DNA from: Asbonarchaeum sp964517675 | Lineage (GTDB): Archaea > Nanohalarchaeota > Nanosalinia > Nanosalinales > Nanoanaerosalinaceae | Length of the DNA: 64,000 nt | Direction of reading: 5' to 3' | Assembly: GCA_964517675.1 (NCBI GenBank) | Contig: CAZFEL010000001.1 | Coordinates: 186,001-250,000 of the forward strand | Translations under genes and position numbers: made by a program | Notes under the pieces: model-generated | The model's input: only the letters and a program-made list of their open reading frames with translations | The model's database searches: none | Told to the model about the DNA's origin: nothing | In this document: piece by piece, positions 33,413 to 42,827 of the stretch | Numbering within the stretch: the first letter of the stretch is position 1 | Layout: the number at the start of each line of letters is the position of its first letter

Positions 33413-33928
33413 TTACTCCGGCTCGACCAGGTCCTCCCGCAGCAGGCCGTACCGCTCGGTGTCCCGGTACTCGCCTTGCTTGTACCGTTCCTCGCGGAAT
33501 GTCCCTTCGTGTTCGAACCCGAGCTTCTCGAACATCCGCTGTGATGGCCGGTTGTGGCTGAAGGCCTCGCCGGTGATCTTGTGCAGGTTGAGCTGCTCGA
33601 AGCCGTACTCGAGGATGCGGTACAGCGCCTCCGGGCCGTAGCCGTTGCCCTGATGCTCATCAAGCAGGTAGATGTAGACCTCACCCCGCCTGTCGATCTC
33701 GTCTTTGACCTTCAATCCTGCGTAGCCGATGAATGCATCGTCATGCCTGATCGTAAGAAAGATGTCCTCGTTGTCCGCGATGTAGTCCTGGACGTCGCTG
33801 ACCGTTGAAGGCTTCCTGAGCCCGCCGTAGGTCTGCATGCCGTCGCTGTAATTGACCGTGACGATGTCCTCCGCATCATCCTTCTCTGCCGGCTCGATGG
33901 CAAGCCCGTCGGTCTTGAGGAATGACAT
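33413..33928 (-). CDS. GNAT-family N-acetyltransferase (RimJ/RimL type)
   Basis: The 171-residue protein has the GNAT acetyl-CoA loop DEHQGNGYGPEAL, preceded by a GEVYIYLL strand, and the C-terminal SHNRPSQRMFEKLGFEHEGTFREE block typical of the RimJ/RimL/SpeG-like subgroup. Substrate unknown (protein N-terminus, amino sugar or polyamine are all known in the group). It starts three bases after the leuS stop, so it is in an operon with leuS. Confidence 0.86.
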   Translation of the reverse strand: MSFLKTDGLAIEPAEKDDAEDIVTVNYSDGMQTYGGLRKPSTVSDVQDYIADNEDIFLTIRHDDAFIGYAGLKVKDEIDRRGEVYIYLLDEHQGNGYGPEALYRILEYGFEQLNLHKITGEAFSHNRPSQRMFEKLGFEHEGTFREERYKQGEYRDTERYGLLREDLVEPE

Positions 33929-33931
33929 AGT

Positions 33932-36784
33932 TCACTTCAGGATAATGGCCGGCCGTCCTGGCATGGCGCGGTCGGCCTTGCGGTGGCTGGAGACGTTCTC
34001 GGGCATCACCTCGATGTCCGCGTTGAACCTGTCCCCGAGGAAGTCCTCTGCCTCCTCGAAGACGTCCCGCTCGTCCTCGACGGTGAGGATGGCCTCGGGG
34101 AGGTCGCCAGGGTCCTGCTTGAGATCCTGGACCATGTCCGAGAACCCCTCAGTGTGCTCGCGTAGACCCTTCCTGGAGGTCAGCTCCTCCATGACCTGGC
34201 CGATGTCAATGGAGCCGTGGTCCTCGAAGCGGTCCTTCACGATGCCGACTGCCTCTCGCTTCCATTCGGACGCGAGGACGATCTCGATCCGGTCAAAGTC
34301 ATCGACCATGTCCGCGATCTCCGTTATGTCCTCGATAGTGCGTTTCACGAGCCGTTCGGCGTCCTCGATCCCCTCATCGATTTCATCCTTCCGGACCTCG
34401 GGCCAGTCCGCCTCGGTGACGAGACCGTGGTGACCGGTCTCGGTCCAGAGCTGCTCGCAGAGGTGCGGGATGAACGGTGCCATCATCCTGATCTGGGCGT
34501 CGAGGACCCGCTCGATCACGTCCTGGTTGAGTGTATCGGCCCGCTGCCTGTACCACGAGATCAGGTTGTTCAGCTCGAAGAACGCCTTCAGGGAGGCCTT
34601 CCGGGTCTGGAAGTCCTCTAATGCTACCTCTGCATCCTGGATCATCCGGTTGAGCCGTGAGAGGACGTACCGGTCGATCCTGTTCGGATCGCGGCCCTCA
34701 CCTGTGCCGTAGAGGTCGAGGGTCCGTTCGTGGAAGGAACGGAGTTTGTTCTTGTAGTCGTTGACCTCATCCTCCCGCCAGTCGAAGTCCTGCCACGGCT
34801 CACAGCTTGAGAACATGAAGAACCGCACGGTGTCCGCGCCGTGGTCCTCGATGGCGTTCTCCGGCAGGATAACGTGACCTTTCGAGGAGGACATCTTCGT
34901 GCCCTCGAGCAGGCCCATGCCCCAGGTCGCGATGCCTTTCGGCCAGTGCTTCTCGTCGAAGATCGCGGAGTGGTGGAACATGAAGAAGGTCAGGTGGTTC
35001 TGGATGAGCTCGTTGGCGGAGGTCCGCCAGTCGAGGGGATACCAGTACTCGAAGCTCTCCCGTGCCTCCTCGAGTGTCTCCTCGTCGATCTTGCTGGTCG
35101 CAAGGACCTCGTCTTGTGGTCCCTCGCCTCGGAAGATGTAATCGAAGACCTCCTCGGTCAGTTCCTCAGGCGGGACGTCCTCGATGATGTGCTTGATCGT
35201 GTAGTATGCCATATAGATCGTTGAATCGCTGAGAGGTTCGACGACGAACTCCTCGTCGAAGGGCAGCTTGGTGCCGAGCCCGTAGTTCCTGATGCAGGGC
35301 CAGGAGTCGAGCCAGTTGATGGTGTGACTGTAATCGTCCCGGGTGTTCTCGGGGATCGTCCGGATCCGGTTGAGTGCCTTGTCGGCCTTGTCCTTCCAGC
35401 CCCGGTCGCCGTAGGTCAGGAACCAGGTGTCTGCCTTCGCGACGATGACCTGGCCGCTACAGCGACAGACAACCTCCTCGGAGAACTCCCACATCGAGCC
35501 GAACTTGTTCTGGTTGGCATAGAGTCGCTGGAGCTCCTCTTTCGCGTCCTGGATCGACTGACCTGCGAACTCCTGGCAGTTGGATTTCAGGCGACCGGTG
35601 TGGTGTTCCTTCTTGTAGATATCCTCGGTCGCCTCCTCGAGTGTCTCCTCCTCGTCCTGGGAGGTGATACCGTGCTGTTCGCAGGCTTCCTTGGCGGGGA
35701 AATCGCCGTAGCCCTCGACGTCGATGATCGAGACCGGCTCGATTTCTTTGACCGTCTGCGGGTCGATGCCGTACTCCTTGAGTGTTGCCTCGTCCTCCTG
35801 GATGTCCCTGAGGGAGATCCAGTCGTATGGGGCATGTGCGGGGACCGACATGACGATACCTGTCGCCGAGTCGGTATCGACGAATGTCGCCGGTAGCAGC
35901 ATGATCTCGTCGCCGGTGACAGGGTTCATGACCGTGTCACCGATGATCTCCTCGCCCTTGAAGGTGTCCTGTATCTCGACGTCGTGGTCCTGGTGGCGGA
36001 GCTTCCCGGCGGCGTCCTCGGAGACGATCCAGGTCTCGCCATCCATGTCGGCCTCGATGTAGTCGCCGTCAGGATTGACGAGGGCGTGGGTGACGCCGTA
36101 GACGGTCTCGGGCCGCAGGGTGGCCATCGGGAGGACCGTCGCGTCCTTCCGGAACCGGACGAGGGTGTATTCTTGCATCTCCGCGTCCTCGCCTTCGAGG
36201 AGGTCATGCGTGGTAACGGGGTTGTCGTCATCGAGGCAGTACTTGGTCGGGTGTTTGCCCTTCTCAAGGTAGCCTGCCTGTTTGAGCTTGCGGTACTGCC
36301 ACTCGATGAATCTGTTGTAATGTGTATCGTTCGTGGTGAACTCGCGGCGCCAGTCGACACCGAACCCGAGGTCCTGCATGTTCGTCTTGTAGCTGTTCTC
36401 GATGAAGTACTCCGCGAAGTCCATCGGCGTCTCCATCGCATCGAGGGCGCTCTGGGGGACGTTGTAGACGTCCTTGAGGACGTGGAGCTGTTCCTCCTCG
36501 CCGTCCTGGAGGCGGTTGAGGGCTCCGATGATCGGTGTCCCGGTGACGTGCCATGCCATCGGAAACAGGACGTTGTAGCCCTGCATTTTCTTGAACCGGG
36601 CGAAGACGTCGGGAAGCGTGTAGGTGCCGACGTGGCCGAGATGCATCCCGCCGCTGGGGTACGGGTACGCAACAGTGATGAAGAACTTATCGCGGTCGTC
36701 GGGGTCGGCCTGGAAGACCTCGTCCTCGCTCCAAGCCTGCTGCCATCTGTCCTCCATGTCGTGGAGTCTGTCCTCGAAGCCCAT
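33932..36784 (-). CDS. leuS: leucyl-tRNA synthetase, archaeal type
   Basis: A 950-residue class Ia synthetase. The HIGH motif is MHLGHVGTY in FFITVAYPYPSGGMHLGH. The editing (CP1) domain has MATLRPETVYGVTHA and a TGIVMSVPAHAPYDW segment; KMSSSKG follows in GLLEGTKMSSSKGHVI. The archaeal C-terminal extension is present. ATG 36784 begins MGFEDRLHDMEDRWQQAW; a TATA box (36806-36814, minus strand) lies 26 bases upstream, which rules out the longer frame to 36838. A GNAT gene follows in the same unit. Confidence 0.95.
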   Translation of the reverse strand: MGFEDRLHDMEDRWQQAWSEDEVFQADPDDRDKFFITVAYPYPSGGMHLGHVGTYTLPDVFARFKKMQGYNVLFPMAWHVTGTPIIGALNRLQDGEEEQLHVLKDVYNVPQSALDAMETPMDFAEYFIENSYKTNMQDLGFGVDWRREFTTNDTHYNRFIEWQYRKLKQAGYLEKGKHPTKYCLDDDNPVTTHDLLEGEDAEMQEYTLVRFRKDATVLPMATLRPETVYGVTHALVNPDGDYIEADMDGETWIVSEDAAGKLRHQDHDVEIQDTFKGEEIIGDTVMNPVTGDEIMLLPATFVDTDSATGIVMSVPAHAPYDWISLRDIQEDEATLKEYGIDPQTVKEIEPVSIIDVEGYGDFPAKEACEQHGITSQDEEETLEEATEDIYKKEHHTGRLKSNCQEFAGQSIQDAKEELQRLYANQNKFGSMWEFSEEVVCRCSGQVIVAKADTWFLTYGDRGWKDKADKALNRIRTIPENTRDDYSHTINWLDSWPCIRNYGLGTKLPFDEEFVVEPLSDSTIYMAYYTIKHIIEDVPPEELTEEVFDYIFRGEGPQDEVLATSKIDEETLEEARESFEYWYPLDWRTSANELIQNHLTFFMFHHSAIFDEKHWPKGIATWGMGLLEGTKMSSSKGHVILPENAIEDHGADTVRFFMFSSCEPWQDFDWREDEVNDYKNKLRSFHERTLDLYGTGEGRDPNRIDRYVLSRLNRMIQDAEVALEDFQTRKASLKAFFELNNLISWYRQRADTLNQDVIERVLDAQIRMMAPFIPHLCEQLWTETGHHGLVTEADWPEVRKDEIDEGIEDAERLVKRTIEDITEIADMVDDFDRIEIVLASEWKREAVGIVKDRFEDHGSIDIGQVMEELTSRKGLREHTEGFSDMVQDLKQDPGDLPEAILTVEDERDVFEEAEDFLGDRFNADIEVMPENVSSHRKADRAMPGRPAIILK

Positions 36785-36954
36785 ACCGGTGGATTCTGTG
36801 AGGAAGGTTTTAAGTCCTTCCCGACGAGGGCTGTTCATCCAGACCGAACTCTCACCGGAATGATGGGCTCGAGGACAACCGTTTTTGTCTATCGGCCGGT
36901 GGTAAAAATGCCAACGTTTTAAAGGCTGGGATACTAACGTGCTAGTGGATATCC

Positions 36955-37722
36955 ATGACGCGACTCATCACTGTCTCCGGAGGCAAGGGCGGGGTCGGCA
37001 AGACGACGGTCACGAGCAATGTTGGTTCTGCACTGTCCGAGTTCGGCCTCGATACGATGGTCATCGACGCAAACCTGACGAACCCGAATCTGGGGTTCCA
37101 TCTCGGCATCCCGCTGTACCCGACGACGCTGCACGATGTACTGCGCGATGAGGCACACATCACTGAGGCGACCTATATCCATAATTCAGGCCTGCGGGTC
37201 GTGCCCGCTGGTCTCTCTGTCGATGATCTGAAAAACACCTCCCCGGACCGTCTCGAGGACGTCCTCGAGCAGGTGATTGGGGAACCGGAGTACGTCGTCA
37301 TCGATTCTGCCGCCGGACTGGGCAATGAGTCCGTCAACACGATCGAGGCCTCCGATGAGCTTTTGATCGTGACCAACCCGAACCTGCCGGCTGTCACCGA
37401 CGCCCTGAAGACGGCCAACATCGCCGAGGAGGCGGGGACTCATGTCCTCGGTGTCGTCCTCAACAGGCAGAACGGCACGGAGGACGAGCTCTCCGCGGAG
37501 GAGGTCGAGGAGATGGTTGGTCACCCGGTCGTGACCGAGCTCCCGGAGCACGATGTGATGCGTGAATCCGTCGCGAAAAAGACCCCGGTCGTCCACCACA
37601 GCCCCGACCACCACATGGCGGAGCGGTTCCGCGACTTGGCGGCTGATCTGGCCGGTATCGAGTACGAGGCAGATACGGACGAAGGCTTCGTCGACCGTGT
37701 CAGGCGCGCGCTGGGCTTCTAG
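36955..37722 (+). CDS. minD: MinD/ParA-type ATPase
   Basis: A 255-residue deviant Walker A ATPase with GGKGGVGKTTVTSNVG, a switch region VVIDSAAGLG and nucleotide-base contacts VLNRQNG. The C-terminus FVDRVRRALGF is a short amphipathic helix like the membrane-targeting tail of MinD. Archaeal MinD proteins position envelope machines such as archaella and chemoreceptors rather than FtsZ in the species tested. ATG 36955 lies 36 bases after a TTTTAAAG box (near 36917), giving a very short leader. Its stop interlocks with pheT. Confidence 0.9.
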   Translation: MTRLITVSGGKGGVGKTTVTSNVGSALSEFGLDTMVIDANLTNPNLGFHLGIPLYPTTLHDVLRDEAHITEATYIHNSGLRVVPAGLSVDDLKNTSPDRLEDVLEQVIGEPEYVVIDSAAGLGNESVNTIEASDELLIVTNPNLPAVTDALKTANIAEEAGTHVLGVVLNRQNGTEDELSAEEVEEMVGHPVVTELPEHDVMRESVAKKTPVVHHSPDHHMAERFRDLAADLAGIEYEADTDEGFVDRVRRALGF

Positions 37723-39371
37723 ACGAGGTCGTGGATCCTGTCCAGCCGGAGCTCGAATCCGGCGACAGGCATCTCGAGGGCGATGTTGTTCAGGACCGCG
37801 GGGTTGATCTCGCCGATCGTCCCGACGTGGATGCCATCGAGGAGGATCTCTGCGGTCCGTCCCTCGATGAACGTCGGGTGGTACTCCTTCTCGAAGGCCA
37901 CCTCCACACCGAGTGACTCGAAGAACCCTTCCAGGACCTGTTTGACGTCGGTGTAATCGACTTCCTGGCCGGCATGGAGCGCTGCCAGGTGCTTGTCGGT
38001 CCGTGTCTTCGTCGGGCTGTCCTCGTCCTTCCGGATGACGTCGGCGGCCTCGAAGATCTTCTGGGGGTACTCGTTGTGTGTGTTGTCCGCCAGGGTCCCG
38101 AGGAGCTGGGGGATGAGCATGTCCCGTGCGATGGTGTATTTGTCCGAGACAGGGTTGGCCAGCCTGACGAACCCGTCCTCGTCTCTGTTCGCGTCCCGCG
38201 CGAGGGTCTGCTCGTCGCTCAGGGTTGGGTTCATCAGCTCCTGGTAGCCGAACCCGGTCATCAGGTCCCTGATGCTGTGCATGAACGTCTCCATCGGGTC
38301 GGCCTCCCCGATCGTCGCGATGTCGGGGATCTCGGGGTCGAGGTTGTTGTAGCCGTACCCGATCGCGACGTCCTCGGCGATATCGACCTGGTGGAGGATG
38401 TCCGCGCGGTACGGCGGGATGAGGACCTCGAGCTCATCGCCGAGCTCGACGAGGCCGTAGCCCATCTTCTCGAGGTACTCCCGGGCGCTGTCACGGTCGA
38501 GCTCGATGCCGGTGATGGCCTCGATCTCAGCGAGGTCGATTTCCATCTCGTCGGTGGAGAAATCGGGCGTGGTATGGATATCGCCCTGTGCGTGCATCTC
38601 GACCTCGTGGATCTCGCCACCACGCTCCGCGAGGGCGGTGACGATGACGTTGAGAGCGTACTGCAGGGACTCGAGGTCGGTACCTGTTACATCGATGAAC
38701 AGGTCCCGGGAAGCTGTCGTGACCTCGGTCTTCCGGGAGTTGATGATCGGCGGGAAGCTGAGGACCTGCTCGTTGTCATCGACGATGACCGGCCACCTGT
38801 CGTGGCTGGTGACCAGGTCGGCGTATGCTTGCCCCTTCTCGTGGTCTTCGAGGATCTCCTCGAGGCTCATGGTCTCGTCTCGCTCCAGGGGGACGAAGCT
38901 GTACTCGTCCGGGGCTGCGGCCGTGTAGGTCAGCGGGAAATCGATTTCCGTCATGTCGTGGATCCCGATCGAGACGCGCTCGCGATCCCGTCCGAAGGTG
39001 CCGTGGAGCTTCTCCTGGAGCTGGATCAGTGACTTGACCGCCGCGGTGTTGAGGTCGACGTTCCTGACGACTGCTGTGACGACGTGTGGCCGGACAGGGA
39101 CCTCATCGACGGTGATGGAGTACGTCGATTCGTGGAGGTCGTACTTCGAGAGGCCGGGATCGTTGTCCTTCCAGCTCCTGACGGCCCGTGCGATCCCCTC
39201 GACGGAGAGGAGGTCGATCCTGTCGGAGGTGATCTCGACCTCAAGACGGTCATCGATGATCTCCTCGACCTCGACTTTGACCCGTGTCAGTATCTCCTCG
39301 AGTTCGTCGTCGCTCATCTCCTCTCCGATCAGGTCGAAGAGGTCGTGCTTGTTGCATTCGATCGTTGGCAT
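37719..39371 (-). CDS. pheT: phenylalanyl-tRNA synthetase beta subunit
   Basis: The 550-residue archaeal beta subunit begins MPTIECNKHDLFDLIG. B3/B4 domain motifs are present (FGRDRERVSIGIHDM, VLSFPPIINSR), followed by the class II-like pseudo-core (DVAIGYGYNNL, GFGYQELMNPTLS). It lacks the bacterial N-terminal EMAP and C-terminal anticodon domains, as usual in archaea. It works as an alpha2-beta2 tetramer with PheS. It starts five bases after the pheS stop, in the same operon. Confidence 0.95.
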   Translation of the reverse strand: MPTIECNKHDLFDLIGEEMSDDELEEILTRVKVEVEEIIDDRLEVEITSDRIDLLSVEGIARAVRSWKDNDPGLSKYDLHESTYSITVDEVPVRPHVVTAVVRNVDLNTAAVKSLIQLQEKLHGTFGRDRERVSIGIHDMTEIDFPLTYTAAAPDEYSFVPLERDETMSLEEILEDHEKGQAYADLVTSHDRWPVIVDDNEQVLSFPPIINSRKTEVTTASRDLFIDVTGTDLESLQYALNVIVTALAERGGEIHEVEMHAQGDIHTTPDFSTDEMEIDLAEIEAITGIELDRDSAREYLEKMGYGLVELGDELEVLIPPYRADILHQVDIAEDVAIGYGYNNLDPEIPDIATIGEADPMETFMHSIRDLMTGFGYQELMNPTLSDEQTLARDANRDEDGFVRLANPVSDKYTIARDMLIPQLLGTLADNTHNEYPQKIFEAADVIRKDEDSPTKTRTDKHLAALHAGQEVDYTDVKQVLEGFFESLGVEVAFEKEYHPTFIEGRTAEILLDGIHVGTIGEINPAVLNNIALEMPVAGFELRLDRIHDLV

Positions 39372-39375
39372 GCTT

Positions 39376-40902
39376 TTACCTCACGTCCACGATGGAGCTC
39401 TCCCGCAGCTCCTGGATGTCCTGCGGGAACAGGAGCTCCCTGATGTCGTCCTTGCCGAGTTTGAACATCGCGATCCGGTCGATGCCCATGCCCCACGCGA
39501 TGACAGGGTCATCGACATCGAGGGGGTGCCTGACCTCCGGCCTGAACAGGCCTGCGCCGCCGAGTTCCACCCAGCCGAGTTCGGGGTGGTACGCATCGAG
39601 TTCGACGGAGGGCTCGGTGAACGGGAAATAGCCTGGCCGGAATCTGATCTTCTCGGCACCGGCGATCTCCTCGCCGAACATCTTCAGGTATCCGAGCAGG
39701 TCACGCAGGGAGAGGTCCTCTGCCTTGACGATGCCCTCTGCCTGGTTGAACTCGATGAAGTGGGTGGAATCGATCTCGTCGTACCGGAAGACCCGGTCGA
39801 TGGAGAACAGCTTCGCCGGGGACTCGACGCCCTCGGCGAGGTACCGTATCGTGGCGGCGGTTGTCTGGCTCCGAAGCATCAGCTTCGAGGCCTGTCGCTT
39901 CGACCATTCGTACTCCCAGCCCTTCGAGTCGAGCGTCCATCCTTCCTCGTGGACCTTTTTGACGCGCTCGACGATCTCGTCGTGCATCAGGTCGCCGTGT
40001 GCCGGGTCCTCGAGCTCGAACTTGTCGTGGACCTCTCGTGCGGGATGGTCCTGGGCCTGGAACAGGACATCGAAGTTCCAGAACTCCATCTCGACGAGAT
40101 CGGTCTTTGCCTCCCGGAAGCCCATGGACATGAACTCCTGCCTGACGTCGTCCAGGTAGCTCCGGTACGGCTGGCGCTTGCCTGGCCGCTCGGGGTCTGT
40201 CTCGGCCTCGACGTTGTACGCACGGACCCCGCGTTTCTTCCACTCGCCGCTGCGGATGATCTCGGGGGTCAGCGTGCCGACCTTCTCTTTTTCCTTTTCC
40301 TTCTCCTGTTCCTGCCGTTTTTCGTACTGTTCGTATTCCTTCCTGCCTTTTTCGGTTATCTCGAGGATGCGCCAGCTCTGCTCGACCCGCTCGATCAGGC
40401 CGCGGTTGAGCAGCTCCTCGATCATATCATCATCGGCGTCCCCGCCGCTCCATTCATCGGTATCTGTCACGTCCTCGAGGAGGTCCTCCTGGGGGAAGCC
40501 GTCCTCGAGTTTGGCCTGTCCGTGCTCTGTTATCTGGACCTTCTTGTAGCCGCCCTCCTGGAGGATATCAGCCCAGCCGTTTTTCTTGCATTGGCCGAGA
40601 GCGATGTTGAACGGACCGATCAGATCCTGGAGCTCGTCCATCCGCTCGGGTCCGTCCGTGATCTCTGCGAGAAGTCGCTTCTCTGGCAGCCCGTTGATAT
40701 AGGCGTCCTCGCCCTTCGAGGTGATCCGGTAGTGGACGGTGCTTTCCTCCTCGATCTCGACGAGCATCGCGTCCTCGAGCCATTTCGCCGGTCTGATGAC
40801 GGCTCCGTGGCTCAGTTCCTCTTCGAGGTCCTCGACCCGTGCCTTCCCGTCGTGGTCAGTGAGGGCCTCGAGAAGCCGGGCTGCCTTGGGATGCAGGTCC
40901 AT
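39376..40902 (-). CDS. pheS: phenylalanyl-tRNA synthetase alpha subunit
   Basis: A 508-residue archaeal PheS. The N-terminal half contains winged-helix DNA/RNA-binding-like repeats (ARVEDLEEELSHGAVIRPAKWL, and similar near 85 and 150). The class II core has FNFDVLFQAQDHPAREVHD, MLRSQTTAATIRYL (motif 2 region), FRYDEIDSTHFIEF and GWVELGGAGLFRPEV and GMGIDRIAM (motif 3). A Lys/Glu-repeat linker (about 195-205) joins the two parts. Its TATA region at 40928-40938 (minus strand) suggests a leaderless start. Confidence 0.95.
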   Translation of the reverse strand: MDLHPKAARLLEALTDHDGKARVEDLEEELSHGAVIRPAKWLEDAMLVEIEEESTVHYRITSKGEDAYINGLPEKRLLAEITDGPERMDELQDLIGPFNIALGQCKKNGWADILQEGGYKKVQITEHGQAKLEDGFPQEDLLEDVTDTDEWSGGDADDDMIEELLNRGLIERVEQSWRILEITEKGRKEYEQYEKRQEQEKEKEKEKVGTLTPEIIRSGEWKKRGVRAYNVEAETDPERPGKRQPYRSYLDDVRQEFMSMGFREAKTDLVEMEFWNFDVLFQAQDHPAREVHDKFELEDPAHGDLMHDEIVERVKKVHEEGWTLDSKGWEYEWSKRQASKLMLRSQTTAATIRYLAEGVESPAKLFSIDRVFRYDEIDSTHFIEFNQAEGIVKAEDLSLRDLLGYLKMFGEEIAGAEKIRFRPGYFPFTEPSVELDAYHPELGWVELGGAGLFRPEVRHPLDVDDPVIAWGMGIDRIAMFKLGKDDIRELLFPQDIQELRESSIVDVR

Positions 40903-40989
40903 GTCTAGTCCTCACTGGGCAGCGTGTTTTTTTGTATCTTACACCCGCGCTGGGGAAACGGTAAAAAGACCGGACACGAGGACTCGTCC

Positions 40990-41559
40990 ATGGCACTGGA
41001 ACAGGCCATTGAGTGGACGCGGGAGGTCTTCATGCCGTTCGGTCCATTCGGCCTGTTCGTGCTGGCGTTCATCGAGGCGTCGTTTTTCCCGGTACCGCCG
41101 GATGTCCTTCTCATACCGCTTGTCATCGCGTCACCGGGGGCGGGACTCGTCCTCGCTCTTGTCGCCACCGTCGGTTCCGTGACCGGTGCGGTGGTTGGCT
41201 ATGAGGCAGGACGCCGCGGTGGACGTCCGGTGATGAACGAGGTTGTCTCAGATAGAAACATCCGCCGCGTGGAGGAGTACTACGACAGGTACGGCGTCTT
41301 CGCGGTCGGGGTCGCGGGATTCTCGCCGGTCCCGTACAAGGTCTTTGCGATCTCCTCGGGTGTCTTCGAGATGGACCTGAAATCGTTCGTTGCTGTCTCG
41401 ACGATCTCCCGCGGTTCCCGCTTTTTCGCGGTTGCCTCACTCTTCATGCTGTACGGCGAACGGATCGTCGGGTTCGTGGAGTCGTACTTCGGGACACTGA
41501 GCCTCATCCTGGCCGGCGCCGCCGTTGTCGCCTACGTGGTCTGGAAGCAGTGGCTGTAG
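40990..41559 (+). CDS. DedA/SNARE-associated (VTT-domain) membrane protein
   Basis: A 189-residue protein with about five hydrophobic segments. The VTT-domain signature FIEASFFPVPPDVLLIPLVIASPG is followed by VGSVTGAVVGYEAGRRGG and the second-half GVAGFSPVPYKVFAISSGVFEM. DedA-family proteins are now linked to lipid flipping and membrane potential. The shorter ATG 40990 is used, 26 bases after GTAAAAAG (40961-40968). Its TAG stop abuts the trpS stop directly. Confidence 0.83.
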   Translation: MALEQAIEWTREVFMPFGPFGLFVLAFIEASFFPVPPDVLLIPLVIASPGAGLVLALVATVGSVTGAVVGYEAGRRGGRPVMNEVVSDRNIRRVEEYYDRYGVFAVGVAGFSPVPYKVFAISSGVFEMDLKSFVAVSTISRGSRFFAVASLFMLYGERIVGFVESYFGTLSLILAGAAVVAYVVWKQWL

Positions 41560-42645
41560 TCACTGTATGAACTCGTCCAGCCGGTCACGTGCCTGCTCGC
41601 GTCGCTCCTGGTGCTCGGTGAGGAATTCCTCGAGGCGGTCCTTGACGATCTGTTTGAGCTCGCCGGACAGCATCTCGCCGCTGTCGTAGGCTTGGTAGAT
41701 CTCGTCCAGCCTGTCGTCGTCCTCGATCAGGTGGTACGCGAGGAGCTCGAAGACCATGTCCTCGGAGACGTCGGCTCCTTGCTCCCTGTGCTCGTCCAGG
41801 CTCTGCTGGCCGCCGGTCTTCGCGCGGTCGATCTTGTCTTTCGCGTCCTCGACGGTGTCGGTCAAGGCGATGTAACTCGTTGGCTTGCTGGAGGACATCT
41901 TTCCGCCCTGGAGCCCCCGCATGAACTTGTGGTAGGTGGCCGCGGGCTTGATGAACTCCTGCTCCTGGAAACGGGCGGCTATGTCCCGTGTCAGCCGGAT
42001 GTGTGGGTCCTGGTCGGTCCCAATCGGGACGACGGTCGGTCGTGGTCCGCCGTGTTCCTCGAACTGGGGCTGGAGGATGTCAGCGACCTGTGTCAGGGCG
42101 GACGTCGTCTTGCCGGGTGAGATATCGCCGTAGATGGCCTCGACCTCGCTCTGGGTGACGTGCCGGGAGAACTGCTTGCTCCTGGCGTGGTAGTGCGGAG
42201 AGCCCTCTGACTGGAAGTAAAACGTCAGGTTCTCGGGGTCGAGGCCGAGGGCGATGTAGTTGATGAGGTACTCCTCGATCGCGATCTCCCGTGCCTCCTG
42301 GAGGGACATGTCCCTGGTGGCGTAGGCCTCGAGGTCCGCGACCGCGACGAACAGTTCCCCGCCCTGTTCCTGATAGTAGATCATCTGGTCGGCGACCATC
42401 TTGTGGCCGAAATGGAAGGTCCCGGACGGCATCAGCCCGGTCATCATCGCGAAGTCATCGCCGTCCGCGATCGCCTCCGCGACCGTGCCGAAGTCCCGCT
42501 GCCCGTAGATGATGTCACGGCGCATGTACCGGTTGAGCTCCGGGAGGGTGTCTTTGTGCTCGGCGAAGGAATCGATCCCGAAGTTCTCCATCTTTGCCTC
42601 GTAGTCGGAGGCCGAGACATCACCCCAGGGGTCGATGTCCGCCAT
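41560..42645 (-). CDS. trpS: tryptophanyl-tRNA synthetase
   Basis: A 361-residue class Ic synthetase with the HIGH-equivalent MPSGTFHFGHKMVADQ, VPIGTDQDPHIRLTRDIA and KMSSS in GGKMSSSKPTSYIAL. The order fits archaeal/eukaryotic TrpRS with an N-terminal extension of about 60 residues (LNRYMRRDIIYGQRDF). ATG 42645 follows GGAGGTACC, a good ribosome site. The closest minus-strand TATA is in 42766-42776, implying a leader of about 95 bases; most single genes here lack one. Confidence 0.93.
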   Translation of the reverse strand: MADIDPWGDVSASDYEAKMENFGIDSFAEHKDTLPELNRYMRRDIIYGQRDFGTVAEAIADGDDFAMMTGLMPSGTFHFGHKMVADQMIYYQEQGGELFVAVADLEAYATRDMSLQEAREIAIEEYLINYIALGLDPENLTFYFQSEGSPHYHARSKQFSRHVTQSEVEAIYGDISPGKTTSALTQVADILQPQFEEHGGPRPTVVPIGTDQDPHIRLTRDIAARFQEQEFIKPAATYHKFMRGLQGGKMSSSKPTSYIALTDTVEDAKDKIDRAKTGGQQSLDEHREQGADVSEDMVFELLAYHLIEDDDRLDEIYQAYDSGEMLSGELKQIVKDRLEEFLTEHQERREQARDRLDEFIQ

Positions 42646-42827
42646 ATCAGGTACCTCCGTCCCGGGAGCGGGTGAGAAGAGATAGGGCTGTGTTTAGAAG
42701 GAGGGTATCACTGCCGCAGCCAAACGCGTCCACCCTGTCGCATGGGGACAAGCCACCGGCGGACGGTTAAATAGCTTGCCCTGGCGGCGACCACCTTTTA
42801 AAAATCTCGGCCGCTGTTGTGGGATCC

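Noticed and set aside
38953..40908. A 651-codon open frame antisense to pheS and pheT
   Set aside because: pheS and pheT are unmistakable on the other strand; the antisense product has low-complexity composition and no motif.
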